Positions 15,361 through 24,905 of a DNA stretch of 64,000 nt are shown piece by piece. Under the pieces are notes generated by a model. It was not told where the DNA came from. It made no database searches and saw nothing but the letters and a program-made list of their open reading frames with translations. Position 1 is the first letter of the stretch; each line of letters starts with the position of its first letter. This DNA is from an uncultured Hyphomicrobiales bacterium (lineage in GTDB: Bacteria > Pseudomonadota > Alphaproteobacteria > Rhizobiales > Ancalomicrobiaceae), in assembly GCA_903930435.1 (NCBI GenBank), contig CAIYYN010000049.1:62001-126000 (forward strand), given 5' to 3'. Made by a program: the position numbers and the translations under genes.

Positions 15361-16274
15361 GCAGGATCGATGGCAACGGTCTGAAGGGCGGCGGCTCATC
15401 CGGGCTGGCGCGCCTCGCCGACGGGATGACGATCGAAATCAATCCGCGTGACACGGTAAAGCACGTAGACCTGCTCAAGGACTTGCCTCGGGGCACGCGG
15501 GTGTTCGTGACGCGATTGCCCAAGGGCAGCTTTGAGGAAAGCCTGGCGGCCTGCATGGTCTTGCGGGATCTCGGGCTGGCACCGGTGCCGCATGTGACCG
15601 CGCGGACGACCATCTCGCTCGCAGATCTCGGCCGTGAACTTGAGTTATTCGCGACACAGGCGGGCGTTGAGCAGATCCTGATGATCGCGGGTACGGTAGA
15701 GCCGCAAGGCGCGTTTGCCGATACGGGTCCGATTTTCGGGTCTAACGTGCTGGCATCCAGCGGCCTGAAGCGGATTTTCGTCGCCGGACACCCCGAGGGA
15801 CACCCGGACGCCAACGCCGATGCCTTGCATCGGGCGTTGATGCTGAAAAACGAGTTCGCTGCGCGTACGGGTCTTGCCGTGGAAATTGTCACGCAGTTCT
15901 TCTTTGATGCCGCGCCGATTGTTGCCTGGGAAAAGCGGATCCGGGCTAGCGGTAACCGATTGCCCATTCATGCTGGCCTGCATGGCGTGACAGGCATCAC
16001 CAGTCTCGTGAAGCACGGTATGGCGTGCGGCGTCGGTGCGTCGCTGAAGGTCTTGTCGGCGCGAGCCTCAAACCTGCTGCAAATGGCAATGCTGCAATCG
16101 CCGGATGACCTTGCGCTTGGCCTCGCGCGGGCCATCGAAGTCGATCCCCAGAGCTTGCTCGGCCATGTGCATCTCTTCCCGTTGGGCGGGCTAGAGCGAA
16201 CCATCCGCTGGGGCAATACCGTGCAGCAAGGCCAATACGACTTGAAGGGAGACGTGCTGAAGGTTCAGATTTGA
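15345..16274 (+). CDS. Methylenetetrahydrofolate reductase-like protein (MetF family)
   Basis: A TIM-barrel protein of 309 residues. Family features are PHVTARTTISLADL (matching the folate/FAD-binding HxTxR block) and the diagnostic VAGHPEGHPD block near residue 150. The N-terminal strand reads TIEINPR where classical MetF has an EFFPP-like motif, so this is a divergent member. Such proteins oxidise or reduce C1 units on tetrahydrofolate; in some proteobacteria they serve demethylation pathways rather than methionine synthesis. No metH or demethylase gene is adjacent. It is the last gene of the hpd-Rieske group and ends 12 bases before the convergent SDR gene. Confidence 0.8.
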   Translation: MLQKVSRIDGNGLKGGGSSGLARLADGMTIEINPRDTVKHVDLLKDLPRGTRVFVTRLPKGSFEESLAACMVLRDLGLAPVPHVTARTTISLADLGRELELFATQAGVEQILMIAGTVEPQGAFADTGPIFGSNVLASSGLKRIFVAGHPEGHPDANADALHRALMLKNEFAARTGLAVEIVTQFFFDAAPIVAWEKRIRASGNRLPIHAGLHGVTGITSLVKHGMACGVGASLKVLSARASNLLQMAMLQSPDDLALGLARAIEVDPQSLLGHVHLFPLGGLERTIRWGNTVQQGQYDLKGDVLKVQI

Positions 16275-16286
16275 AGGTTCGGGACG

Positions 16287-17072
16287 TTATTTCTTGGTTG
16301 GCTTGAAGGACAGAAAGCGGCTGGCCAAGGGGAAATAGGCCCAATGCGGCAGGATACGCAGGATTTTAAGGATATAGGACAGCCTGCGCGGGAAGGTGAT
16401 CTCGAAGCCTGAGCGGCTCATGCCTCTGACAATCCGCCGGGATGCCTCTTCAACGGGCATCAGGAATGGCATCGGAAATGGTGCACCGGACGTCAGTGGC
16501 GTACCGACAAAGCCGGGCGAAACGACCTGAACCGTGATCCCAGCCGGGGCCAATTGCATGCGCAGGGTTTCGCCCAGATGAATGAGCGCCGCCTTTGACG
16601 CGCCGTAATAGCCAAGTCCCGTCAGCCCGACATAGCCGGACAGTGAGGCATTGATCACGATCTGCCCGCGTTTGAGCGGCTTCATGTGCCGGACCAGCGG
16701 ATCAAGCCCGTTGACGACGGATTTGACGTTGACCTCGAATGTCGCCCAGCCCTTGGTCGCCTCAAAGGGTTCGAGCCAGTTGACGAAATTCGACCCGACA
16801 TTCAGGAACGCCAGCGCGATCGACCCATAGTCCGCGACGATCCGGGTCACAAGATCCGCCATCGCCGGGGTATCGGTGGTGTCGCACGGCATGGCGACAA
16901 TCCGTCCCGCGCCATGGTGGCCTGCCGCCAGCGCTTCCAGTTCGGTCACCCTGCGGGCCGTGGCAATGACCGTAAAGCCACGCTTTGCCAGATCCATCGT
17001 GACGTGACGACCAATGCCCGAACTGGCTCCGGTGACCCAGGCTACTCCATCGGCGGGGGTGGCTACGAACAT
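16287..17072 (-). CDS. Short-chain dehydrogenase/reductase
   Basis: A classical SDR with cofactor motif TGASSGIG, the NVG strand, catalytic serine in NASLSGYVG and YYGASK carrying the catalytic Tyr and Lys. The ATG at 17072 has GGAG 8 bases upstream; an in-frame upstream ATG at 17105 would overlap livF. A C-terminal segment after residue 225 is basic and hydrophobic (RRLSYILKILRILPHWAYF), suggesting membrane association, as in SDRs acting on lipids. The gene lies 22 bases after livF on the same strand. The substrate is unknown. Confidence 0.85.
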   Translation of the reverse strand: MFVATPADGVAWVTGASSGIGRHVTMDLAKRGFTVIATARRVTELEALAAGHHGAGRIVAMPCDTTDTPAMADLVTRIVADYGSIALAFLNVGSNFVNWLEPFEATKGWATFEVNVKSVVNGLDPLVRHMKPLKRGQIVINASLSGYVGLTGLGYYGASKAALIHLGETLRMQLAPAGITVQVVSPGFVGTPLTSGAPFPMPFLMPVEEASRRIVRGMSRSGFEITFPRRLSYILKILRILPHWAYFPLASRFLSFKPTKK

Positions 17073-17094
17073 TGCGCAGTCTCCAGATGCGGGG

Positions 17095-17835
17095 TCAGTC
17101 TTCAAGGGAGATCGGCTGATGCGCCAATCCCAGATAACTTTCGATCACGCGCGGATCATCGGCAAGCTCTTTTGCCGGACCTGACAAGGTCACGGTCCCC
17201 AATTCAAGCACATAGGCGAAGTCCGCAATGGCCAGCGCCGCCCGCGCGTTCTGCTCCACAAGCAGCACTGATACGCCAGACGATTTCAGGTCGACCACGA
17301 TATCGAGGATGTCCTCGACAATGCGCGGCGCAAGGCCAAGGCTCGGCTCATCGAGCATCAACACCTTCGGCGCACCCATGAGGGCGCGGCCAATGGCCAG
17401 CATCTGCCGCTCACCGCCAGACAGGGTACCGGCAATCTGGCTGCGCCGCTCGGCCAGGCGCGGGAAGCGCTCGAACACCTGTTGAAGACTTTCGCCCAGT
17501 TGGGCTCGCGTTCGGAGATAGGCCCCGAGCGTCAGATTATCGAACACGGTCATCGAGCCAAAGAGTTCGCGGCGTTCCGGCACGAGGGCGAGGCCGCTGG
17601 CGAGCCGCTGTTCGGTGGGGCGATGGCGAAGCTCGGTTCCGGCCAGCACGACCGACCCGGTTGCCGGAACCAGACCCATGGCCGCATTCAAGAGCGATGT
17701 CTTGCCCGCACCATTGGCCCCGATCACGGTCACAATCGTGCCTGCGGGAACCTCGATGGTGACGCCGGTCAGTGCTTCCACCTGACCATAACTGACCGCG
17801 ATATTGCCGATCTGGAGACCCGGTTCTGCGCTCAT
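17095..17835 (-). CDS. livF: Branched-chain amino acid ABC transporter ATPase LivF
   Basis: A 246-residue ABC ATPase with Walker [11 protein letters not shown], signature [16 protein letters not shown], Walker [14 protein letters not shown] and H-loop region. The [12 protein letters not shown] and EPSLGLAP blocks are typical of LivF. The start overlaps the livM-livG stop by 4 bases (ATGA), so it is translationally coupled. It powers uptake of branched-chain or related amino acids together with the three upstream genes. Confidence 0.93.
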   Translation of the reverse strand: MSAEPGLQIGNIAVSYGQVEALTGVTIEVPAGTIVTVIGANGAGKTSLLNAAMGLVPATGSVVLAGTELRHRPTEQRLASGLALVPERRELFGSMTVFDNLTLGAYLRTRAQLGESLQQVFERFPRLAERRSQIAGTLSGGERQMLAIGRALMGAPKVLMLDEPSLGLAPRIVEDILDIVVDLKSSGVSVLLVEQNARAALAIADFAYVLELGTVTLSGPAKELADDPRVIESYLGLAHQPISLED

Positions 17836-19601
17836 GGCTTGCCTCCGAGATAGGCAGCGAGAACTGCTGGATTGGCCCGGACTGCAGCGGGTGTCCCTTC
17901 GGCGATCTTGGTGCCGAAATTGAGCACGACGATATGGTCGGTCAAGGTCATGACAAAATCCATGTCGTGTTCGACCAGCAGGATGCCGACACCACTTTGC
18001 CGCACCTTGTGCAGCAATCGGGCGAGCGCCTGCTTTTCCTTGTGGCGAAGTCCGGCAGCTGGTTCATCCAGCAGGATCAGCATGGGGTCAAGGGCCAGCG
18101 CTCGCGCAATTTCCAGGACACGCAACTGACCCAGCGCCAGCGTGCCCGCTGGACGGTGCATCACATCCGTCAGGCCGACGCGCTCGATCTGGCGGGCCGC
18201 ATCGGCGAGCAGGCGCGCTTCTTCGCGCCCATTTAACCGCAACATCGAGCTGATATAACCTGCGGAGCCACGCAGCGTGTTGCCGAGCGCAACATTGTCC
18301 AGGACGCTCATGTCCGGCACGATCTTCACGTGCTGGAAGGTTCGGGCAAGGCCGCGTTTTGCGATCTCGCGGGCGGGCAACTGGTCGATCCGCTCGCCCG
18401 ACAGCCGAACTTCGCCGGAGGTGGCGCGCGCAAGGCCGGAAATCAGGTTGAAGGTGGTAGATTTGCCCGCCCCGTTCGGGCCGATCAAGCCGACGATCTC
18501 GCCGGATGACAGCATCCATGAGACGTCATTTACCGCGATCAGTCCGCCATACCGCTTCGTGAGGCTGCGCACCGACATGAGAGGCGTGCCTCGGGCGAGA
18601 AGCGAGCGGCCAGGCAATGGCTCTGCATCACCGGGGGCGCGGCGCGTTCGGTTGAAGCGATCCGCCAAGCGCGTCACATAGGGCCAGAGGCCATCTCGAG
18701 CGTTCTGCAACATCAGGACCAGCAAGATGCCGAACACGATGGTTTCCGTGCCGCCGGCGATGCCGACGATGCGCGGCATCAGATCCTGCAGCCAGTCATC
18801 GGCGAGCGTGACGATGATTGCGCCGGCAATCGCGCCATAGAGCGTGCCCGAGCCACCGACGACGGCCATCATCAGGTAGTCAATGCTGCGACCAAGCCCG
18901 AAGGAACTGGGCGCGACGGCACGCTGGAAATAGGCAAACATCCAGCCGGACAGACCTGCGAGCACGGCTGAATAGACAAACACCATCAGCTTTACACGGG
19001 CAGTGTCGACGCCAAAGGCTTCTGCGGCGGAACTGGTTCGCCTGAGCGCCCGGATCGCGCGGCCAAGGCGGGAATTGAGGAGGTTTTGCGTCAGGAGCAG
19101 TGCGGCGGCAAGTCCCGCCCAGACAATGACCCAGAAACTGCGGGCGTCGTTGAAGGTATGCCCGGCCAACGTCAGCGGTGGTATGCCGGAGAGACCGTCG
19201 TGGGTACCGAGGACGTCCAGATTTCCGAACAGATAGTAGAATGCCAGCCCCCAGGCGAGCGTGCCAAGCGGCAGGTAATGGCCGGACAGGCGAACGGTGA
19301 TCAGGCCAAGGACGGCTGCAGCGGCAGCCGTCACGATCAATGAGACGGGCAGGGCAAACCAGCCTGAAAGCCCGAATTTGAGCGACAGAAGCGCCGCCGT
19401 ATAACCGCCAAATCCGACGAAGGCGGCTTGCCCGAAGGATGTCATGCCGCCAACGCCGGTCAACAGGACGAGGCCGAGCGCAACCAGCGACGCCATGCCG
19501 ATGGTATCGGCCAGCGTGACCCAGAACAGCGGAACCTGCGGGAACAAGGGCACTAGCAAGGCAGCCAACGCACACGCGATGGTCAGGAACCGGGTCAGCA
19601 T
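17832..19601 (-). CDS. Fused LivM permease-LivG ATPase
   Basis: One 589-residue chain. Residues 1-310 form a LivM-type permease with multiple transmembrane segments ([17 protein letters not shown], then [15 protein letters not shown]), and residues about 340-589 form a LivG-type ATPase. The ATPase has Walker [11 protein letters not shown], Walker [12 protein letters not shown] and the LivG-specific [16 protein letters not shown]. Its ABC signature reads [15 protein letters not shown], diverging from the usual LSYGQQR. Such LivM-LivG fusions occur in some proteobacteria and fix the ratio of permease and ATPase. It starts 3 bases after livH and overlaps livF by 4 bases. Confidence 0.92.
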   Translation of the reverse strand: MLTRFLTIACALAALLVPLFPQVPLFWVTLADTIGMASLVALGLVLLTGVGGMTSFGQAAFVGFGGYTAALLSLKFGLSGWFALPVSLIVTAAAAAVLGLITVRLSGHYLPLGTLAWGLAFYYLFGNLDVLGTHDGLSGIPPLTLAGHTFNDARSFWVIVWAGLAAALLLTQNLLNSRLGRAIRALRRTSSAAEAFGVDTARVKLMVFVYSAVLAGLSGWMFAYFQRAVAPSSFGLGRSIDYLMMAVVGGSGTLYGAIAGAIIVTLADDWLQDLMPRIVGIAGGTETIVFGILLVLMLQNARDGLWPYVTRLADRFNRTRRAPGDAEPLPGRSLLARGTPLMSVRSLTKRYGGLIAVNDVSWMLSSGEIVGLIGPNGAGKSTTFNLISGLARATSGEVRLSGERIDQLPAREIAKRGLARTFQHVKIVPDMSVLDNVALGNTLRGSAGYISSMLRLNGREEARLLADAARQIERVGLTDVMHRPAGTLALGQLRVLEIARALALDPMLILLDEPAAGLRHKEKQALARLLHKVRQSGVGILLVEHDMDFVMTLTDHIVVLNFGTKIAEGTPAAVRANPAVLAAYLGGKP

Positions 19602-19604
19602 GGC

Positions 19605-20645
19605 TCAGTCCTCCTCATCATCGTGCGCTGTATTGGTCAACGAACGCCACAGCAGGACCGGGACAAGGAGCGAAAAGACGATGACTTCCTTGAAGGCGCT
19701 CGCCCAGAACGACGAAAAGCTTTCCACGAGCCCGACGAACAGGGCAGCGAACACCGTTGGCGGATAGGCGGCCAGCCCGCCGATGATCGCGGCGACGAAC
19801 CCCTTCAGGCCGATGAGGAACCCGGTGTCGTAAAAGACCGTGGTTGTCGAGATAATGAGAATGCCTGCGAGGGTGCCGAGAGCAGCAGCCAGCCCGAAGG
19901 CCAATTGGCCCGCGAGTTCGGTCGGGATGCCGACGAGCCGTGCGCCGACGCGATTGACGGCCACGGCTCGCAGCGCCTTGCCGGTTCGGGAGGTCTCGAA
20001 AAACAGCCAGAGCGCCAACATCACCAGGAACGCCCCTGCGACCATCAGAATGTTCTGGCCGGTGACGGGCAGGGGACCAAGATCAAACTGGGCATCCCAG
20101 AGCGGCTCCATCTTGTAGCCCTCGGGTCCGAACACAAGCAATCCCAGCCCTATCAGTGCCAGGTGCACACCGATCGCCGTGATCATCAGGACAAGGACTG
20201 AGGCTCCGCTCAAGGGACGGAACGCCAGCCGATAGAGATAGGGGCCATTCGGGATCGTCAGTGCAAAGGTGAGCAGGATCTGGATCAGGATATTCAAATG
20301 CATCGGCGCAAGCACTTTGGCGATGCCAAGAATGACAAGCGGTAGACCGATGTCGAGCGCGAGCCTGCGCAAGAGCCATTTCAGGGTGATCAGTCGTCGA
20401 TCTGCAATGCAGTCGGCGACGAAGGCCGCTATTCCGAGGCCGAGCATGAGCCAGGCCGTGCCTGGGACCAGTCCTTCCGAGAGAGACGCAATCGTCAGCG
20501 CCCCAAAGGCGACAAACTCGCCCTGCGGCACAAAGATCACGCGGCTGACGGCAAACACCATCACAAAGGCAACGCCCAGCAGCGCATAGATCGCGCCGGT
20601 GACGATGCCATCCTGCAGGATGAACAAGAGGATGGTGCTATCCAA
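19605..20645 (-). CDS. livH: Branched-chain amino acid ABC transporter permease LivH
   Basis: A membrane protein with the LivH pattern IVTGAIYALLGVAFVMVF at the N-terminus, the ALRAVAVNRVGARLVGI cytoplasmic coupling region and FVAAIIGGLAAYPPTVFAALFVGLVE near the end. It is 346 residues, about 50 longer than compact LivH proteins because of an inserted helical region around residues 70-110. The frame begins at a TTG (20645); no ATG gives a better N-terminus. The gap to livK holds a hairpin that may lower its expression relative to the binding protein. Confidence 0.9.
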   Translation of the reverse strand: MDSTILLFILQDGIVTGAIYALLGVAFVMVFAVSRVIFVPQGEFVAFGALTIASLSEGLVPGTAWLMLGLGIAAFVADCIADRRLITLKWLLRRLALDIGLPLVILGIAKVLAPMHLNILIQILLTFALTIPNGPYLYRLAFRPLSGASVLVLMITAIGVHLALIGLGLLVFGPEGYKMEPLWDAQFDLGPLPVTGQNILMVAGAFLVMLALWLFFETSRTGKALRAVAVNRVGARLVGIPTELAGQLAFGLAAALGTLAGILIISTTTVFYDTGFLIGLKGFVAAIIGGLAAYPPTVFAALFVGLVESFSSFWASAFKEVIVFSLLVPVLLWRSLTNTAHDDEED

Positions 20646-20681
20646 TGGAGATCCCGGATGTTTTGTCGATGCCTGCGCCCA

Positions 20682-20699
20682 AGCGGCAGTGAGGCCGCT
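20682..20699 (-). promoter_or_regulatory. Intercistronic hairpin between livK and livH
   Basis: A 6-base-pair GC-rich stem (AGCGGC/GCCGCT, loop of 6) lies in the 74-base gap after livK, without a T-run. In transporter operons such hairpins often protect the upstream binding-protein mRNA and reduce read-through. Functional assignment is inferred from position. Confidence 0.45.
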
Positions 20700-20719
20700 C
20701 GGGTCGCGGGATGGTGGAC

Positions 20720-21874
20720 TTACTGGACGAGAACGAACTGACCATCCTTGACGGTCGAGATCGCGGCGGCGCGTTGATCGATGCCAGAGTGATCCTGCGG
20801 GGTGAACGAGAAGACGCCGCTGAGCAGGGCCTTGTCCTTCACGCCGCTCTCAAGCGCATCACGCAAGGCGGCGCGGAATTCCGGGGTTCCGGGCTTGGCC
20901 TTCTTCAGGGCAATCGGGACGGCGATTTCGAGCAAGCTGCCCGCGTCACGCAGGATGGCCGAGAAGTAGGGGGCCGGGGTCTGGTACGCCGCCGTATAAG
21001 TGCTCTGGTAGGCGAGGGCTGTTGCCTTCAGCGGGTTGTCGTCGGCCAGTTGCTTGGCGACCGTGAAGGGATTGGACGCGATGAACGAGCCTTCCACGTC
21101 CTTGCCGCCAACGCGGATATAATCGGGTCCGGCGAGACCATCGGCACCATAGATCGCGCCCTTGTAACCGCGCTCGCGCAGCGTCTTGACCGGCATCACG
21201 CCTGGACTGCCCGACGCTCCGACGATCACGGCATCGGGCTTGGCAGCCAGGATCTTCAGCACCTGACCGGTGACGCTGGTATCGGTTCGGGCGAATTCCT
21301 CGGTATCAACCAGCTTGACGCCCGCTGGCTCCATCAACTGCTTGGCAGCGTTCGACCATGTCTGGCCATAGGCGTCGGAAAACACGATGGTGGCGATCGT
21401 CTTGATACCCGTAGCCTGCATGTGCTTCAGCACGGCACCGGCCATGATATCGGTGTTCGGCGGCACCTTGAAGATCCAGTGACGCTTGTCGTCCATCGGC
21501 AGCACCATCATGGTGCCGGGCTGAATGGAGATGAGCGGCAATTTTGCCTCGCCGACGATATCGATCAATGGCACAGAGCATGTCGTGATGGTCGAGCCAA
21601 TCAGCGCGTCGACATTGTCCTCGGCAATCAACTTGCGGGCGTTTGCGGCGGACTTTGTCGGATCAGCAGCATCATCCAGCGGAATCCAGGTGATCTTTTC
21701 GCCACCAATTTCGGTGGGGAGCAGCGGGATCGTCTTCATTTCCGGCACGCCGAGCGCCGCCGCCGGTCCCGTTGCCGAGATCGTCAAACCGATCTTGATT
21801 TCAGCCATCGCGCCCGAAATGCCCAAGGCACTCAAGAACGCCGCCAGTCCCAGTCCAGATATGAAGTGGCGCAT
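20720..21874 (-). CDS. Branched-chain amino acid-type ABC transporter substrate-binding protein
   Basis: A 384-residue periplasmic binding protein of the LivK/Leu-Ile-Val family. The signal peptide is clear (MRHFISGLGLAAFLSALGIS, cleavage near AMA-EIKIG), followed by IGLTISATGPAAALG at the first ligand loop and GSTITTCSVPLIDIVGEAKLPLIS in lobe one. The ATG at 21874 is preceded by GGAGG at good spacing; the open frame further upstream is not coding. First gene of livK-livH-livMG-livF and divergent from mmsA. The valine-degradation neighbours suggest branched-chain amino acids as ligand, but aromatic acids or amides are also possible in this family. Confidence 0.88.
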   Translation of the reverse strand: MRHFISGLGLAAFLSALGISGAMAEIKIGLTISATGPAAALGVPEMKTIPLLPTEIGGEKITWIPLDDAADPTKSAANARKLIAEDNVDALIGSTITTCSVPLIDIVGEAKLPLISIQPGTMMVLPMDDKRHWIFKVPPNTDIMAGAVLKHMQATGIKTIATIVFSDAYGQTWSNAAKQLMEPAGVKLVDTEEFARTDTSVTGQVLKILAAKPDAVIVGASGSPGVMPVKTLRERGYKGAIYGADGLAGPDYIRVGGKDVEGSFIASNPFTVAKQLADDNPLKATALAYQSTYTAAYQTPAPYFSAILRDAGSLLEIAVPIALKKAKPGTPEFRAALRDALESGVKDKALLSGVFSFTPQDHSGIDQRAAAISTVKDGQFVLVQ

Positions 21875-22206
21875 TGCAGTCCTCCCATTAAAGTCTCGTT
21901 TTATCTCGGCAAATTGGTAGCGCGAGACTGGACTACAGTCCAATTGGAAATGCAGCCTAGCCGATTTTGGCCTGATTTTTTGATTGTTATATATCATAAC
22001 AGTTTGTGTGCATCAACTGACGGCTCGGCCCGAAAGCTGAGATGGGTCAGGATTCGTTCATGGACACGTTCTGCGGAGGTCGCATAAGTGTACGCCGTTT
22101 TCGCATGAGGTATGCCCCGAATTGCGCATGGATCTTCGTCAAAGCCCCTGCTACCGATGCGGCACTCAGGCTAGTCAATATGGCCGTCAAAGTCAGGGAG
22201 GCACTT
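21875..22206. promoter_or_regulatory. Divergent control region between the liv transporter and the mmsA operon
   Basis: 332 bases with no gene. It includes a TGGACT-AC-AGTCCA palindrome listed separately and a second inverted repeat GTTAT-N5-ATAAC at 21986-22000. Both divergent operons probably start here and may be jointly controlled. No regulator gene is adjacent. Confidence 0.5.
21929..21942. promoter_or_regulatory. Candidate operator palindrome upstream of livK
   Basis: A perfect 14-base palindrome (two 6-base arms, 2-base spacer), 54 bases upstream of the livK start codon and immediately followed by AATTGG, making a second short palindrome CCAATTGG. The position suits a repressor or activator site for the liv operon. 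The regulator is unknown. Confidence 0.4.
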
Positions 22207-23703
22207 ATGCGCGAGATCAAGCATTTTATTGGTGGCAAGCATGTCGCGGGGTCAACTGACCGTTTCGCCGATGTATTCCAGCCCATGACCGGCGAGGTGA
22301 TCGCCCGCGTCAATCTGGCAACCGCAGCAGATGTCCGCGCTGCCGTCGAAAACGCCAGCGCTGCTCAGCCCGCCTGGGCCGCGACCAATCCGCAGCGCCG
22401 CGCGCGCGTGCTGATGAAGTTCATCGAACTGATCCAGCGCGATTACGAAGCGCTCGCCGAATTGCTGGCACGCGAGCACGGCAAGACGATCCCGGATGCG
22501 CGCGGCGACATCCAGCGCGGCCTCGAAGTCGTCGAATTCGCAACCGGCATCCCGCATCTGATGAAGGGCGAGTATACCGAAGGCGCAGGTCCAGGCATCG
22601 ACATCTACTCGATGCGCCAGCCGCTCGGCGTCGTCGCAGGGATCACACCCTTCAATTTCCCCGCCATGATCCCGCTGTGGAAGCTGGCACCGGCGATTGC
22701 CTGCGGCAATGCCTTCATCCTGAAGCCGTCCGAGCGCGATCCGGGCGTGCCGATGCGTCTGGCTGAACTGGCCATCGAAGCTGGTCTGCCAGCAGGTATC
22801 CTGAATGTCGTGAACGGTGACAAGGTCGCCGTCGATGCGATCCTCGACGATCCCGATATCAAGGCTGTCGGTTTCGTCGGATCGACGCCGATTGCGCAAT
22901 ATATCTATTCGCGCGCTGCTGCGACGGGCAAGCGGGCGCAGTGTTTCGGCGGGGCCAAGAACCATATGGTCATCCTGCCGGACGCTGATCTCGATCAGGC
23001 CGTCGATGCGCTGATTGGCGCTGGCTACGGCTCGGCAGGTGAGCGTTGCATGGCGATTTCGGTCGCGGTTCCGGTTGGCGAGAAGACGGCGGAAGCCCTC
23101 GTCCGCAAGCTGGTGCCTCGCGTCGAAGCGCTTCGCGTTGGCCCATCGACTGACGAAACGGCCGACTATGGTCCCGTGGTGACGCGCGAGCATCTGGCAA
23201 AGGTTAAGTCCTACGTCGATCTCGGCGTCAACGAGGGTGCGAAGCTGCTCGTCGATGGTCGTAATTTCACGATGCAGGGCTATGAGAATGGCTTCTACAT
23301 GGGCGGCTGCCTGTTCGACCACGTGAAGCCGGACATGCGCATCTACAAGGAAGAAATCTTCGGGCCGGTCCTCTCGATCGTCCGTGCTCCGACCTATGAA
23401 GATGCGTTCAAGCTGCCGCACGAACACGCCTATGGCAACGGCGTCGCGATCTATACCCGCGACGGCGATGCAGCCCGCGACTTTGCCGCCCGGATCAATG
23501 TCGGCATGGTCGGCGTCAATGTGCCTATCCCGGTTCCGATCGCCTATTACACGTTCGGCGGCTGGAAGGGATCCGGCTTCGGCGACCTGAACCAGCATGG
23601 ACCGGATTCGATCCGCTTCTATACCAAGACCAAGACGGTTACCTCGCGTTGGCCCTCGGGCATCCGCTCAGGCGCGGACTTCGTCATCCCGACAATGGGC
23701 TGA
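22207..23703 (+). CDS. mmsA: CoA-acylating methylmalonate-semialdehyde dehydrogenase
   Basis: This enzyme converts methylmalonate semialdehyde to propionyl-CoA, the final step of valine breakdown (and malonate semialdehyde to acetyl-CoA). The 498-residue protein has the aldehyde dehydrogenase core: TPFNFPAMIPLWK with Asn150 and the catalytic cysteine Cys281 in GERCMAIS. The usual general-base glutamate motif is replaced by FGGAKNHMVILPDAD, as in CoA-dependent MMSDHs. GGAGG lies 5 bases before ATG 22207; the upstream open frame is not coding. First gene of the operon with the hydrolase and mmsB. Confidence 0.95.
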   Translation: MREIKHFIGGKHVAGSTDRFADVFQPMTGEVIARVNLATAADVRAAVENASAAQPAWAATNPQRRARVLMKFIELIQRDYEALAELLAREHGKTIPDARGDIQRGLEVVEFATGIPHLMKGEYTEGAGPGIDIYSMRQPLGVVAGITPFNFPAMIPLWKLAPAIACGNAFILKPSERDPGVPMRLAELAIEAGLPAGILNVVNGDKVAVDAILDDPDIKAVGFVGSTPIAQYIYSRAAATGKRAQCFGGAKNHMVILPDADLDQAVDALIGAGYGSAGERCMAISVAVPVGEKTAEALVRKLVPRVEALRVGPSTDETADYGPVVTREHLAKVKSYVDLGVNEGAKLLVDGRNFTMQGYENGFYMGGCLFDHVKPDMRIYKEEIFGPVLSIVRAPTYEDAFKLPHEHAYGNGVAIYTRDGDAARDFAARINVGMVGVNVPIPVPIAYYTFGGWKGSGFGDLNQHGPDSIRFYTKTKTVTSRWPSGIRSGADFVIPTMG

Positions 23704-23799
23704 CCCAGCATCTGATCAACGCTTCGCTGCAAGGCTTGCCCTATCGGGTTTGTCTTGCAGCCCTTTAGTATCGGGAGCACCACACAGGGGATGAAACGG

Positions 23800-24864
23800 A
23801 TGGACGGCATCGAAGGTCTCGTCATTCGTGTTGAGCGCAAGATCGGTCGCATCACGCTCGACCGTCCGAAGGCCTTAAACGCCTTGACATTGACGATGGT
23901 ACGCGGCCTCGTCACGACGCTGACGCGCTGGGCGAGCGATCCCAACGTCAGCGTCGTTTTGCTGGATGGTGCCGGAGACCGGGCCTTTTGCGCAGGCGGC
24001 GATATCAAATCGATTTTCGATGCAGACCGCAGCAACGGAAATCCGCATGCCCGGACGTTCTGGCGTGAGGAATATGCGCTCGATCATATGATCGCGACCT
24101 ATCCCAAGCCGATTGTGGCGCTGATCAGCGGGATCGTCATGGGCGGCGGTGCGGGACTGGCGATCAACGCCCGTTTTCGGGTGGTTGACGAGAGGGCAAC
24201 TTTTGCGATGCCCGAGACCGGGATCGGATTGATACCCGATGTCGGCGCCAGTCGATTCCTGTCCGGAATGCCCGGCGAGGCGGGAACCTACCTTGGACTG
24301 ACGGGTCGGTCGATCAACGCAGCCACGATGATCGCGACCGGGCTTGCTGATGCCTTCGTCTTGCGCCGGGACCGCGCGCGGCTCCTCGATGGGCTCGATG
24401 AAATCACCACGACCGGCGCGCAAAGTTTTGCAGCGGTTGAGAGCGTGCTGAAGTCGTGCGGATCTGATCCCGGGCCGGGCTCGCTTGCCAATACGGACGA
24501 CCTTGATCAGGTCTTTTCCGGCGACACCGTTGAGACGATCCTGGATCATCTGGACCAGCATGGATCCGACTGGGCGCGGGAAACTGCGGAATTGATCCGG
24601 GGGCGGTCACCGACGAGTCTGAAACTCACCTTGTCGGCCCTGCGACGTGCGCGGGACCTGCCGGACCTCGCCACCTCGCTGGCGATGGAATTCCGCGTCG
24701 TGTGCCGGATCGCTGAAGGCGTTGATTTCTATGAAGGTGTGCGCGCAGCTGTCATCGACAAGGATCGCAATCCCGCCTGGAACCCAGCGCGCCTCGCGGA
24801 CGTGACGGATGAGACCATCGATTGGTATTTTGCGTCGCTGGGCGGCGAAGAACTCAAACTCTAA
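23800..24864 (+). CDS. 3-hydroxyisobutyryl-CoA hydrolase (enoyl-CoA hydratase/isomerase family)
   Basis: A crotonase-fold enzyme of 354 residues, the length of HIBYL-CoA hydrolases rather than the ~260 of hydratases. Visible are the oxyanion-hole blocks FCAGGDIKSIF and GIVMGGGAGLA and the hydrolase-typical MPETGIGLIPDVGASRFLS. It should release free 3-hydroxyisobutyrate from its CoA ester in valine catabolism. The ATG at 23800 has AGGGG at a 9-base spacing; ATG 23791 abuts the same site too closely. Lying between mmsA and mmsB it supplies the substrate for MmsB. Confidence 0.9.
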   Translation: MDGIEGLVIRVERKIGRITLDRPKALNALTLTMVRGLVTTLTRWASDPNVSVVLLDGAGDRAFCAGGDIKSIFDADRSNGNPHARTFWREEYALDHMIATYPKPIVALISGIVMGGGAGLAINARFRVVDERATFAMPETGIGLIPDVGASRFLSGMPGEAGTYLGLTGRSINAATMIATGLADAFVLRRDRARLLDGLDEITTTGAQSFAAVESVLKSCGSDPGPGSLANTDDLDQVFSGDTVETILDHLDQHGSDWARETAELIRGRSPTSLKLTLSALRRARDLPDLATSLAMEFRVVCRIAEGVDFYEGVRAAVIDKDRNPAWNPARLADVTDETIDWYFASLGGEELKL

Positions 24865-24905
24865 TCTCCAGATCAAACTATCAAAGCGACACTGCAGGAG
24901 GAAAC

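Noticed and set aside
20711-22087. Long open frame (458 codons) on the plus strand across the binding-protein gene
   Set aside because: Antisense to a well-supported periplasmic binding protein and rich in Arg, Asp, His and Gly, as expected for a shadow.
22252-23598. 448-codon minus-strand open frame across mmsA
   Set aside because: Shadow of the conserved mmsA gene, with no family resemblance.
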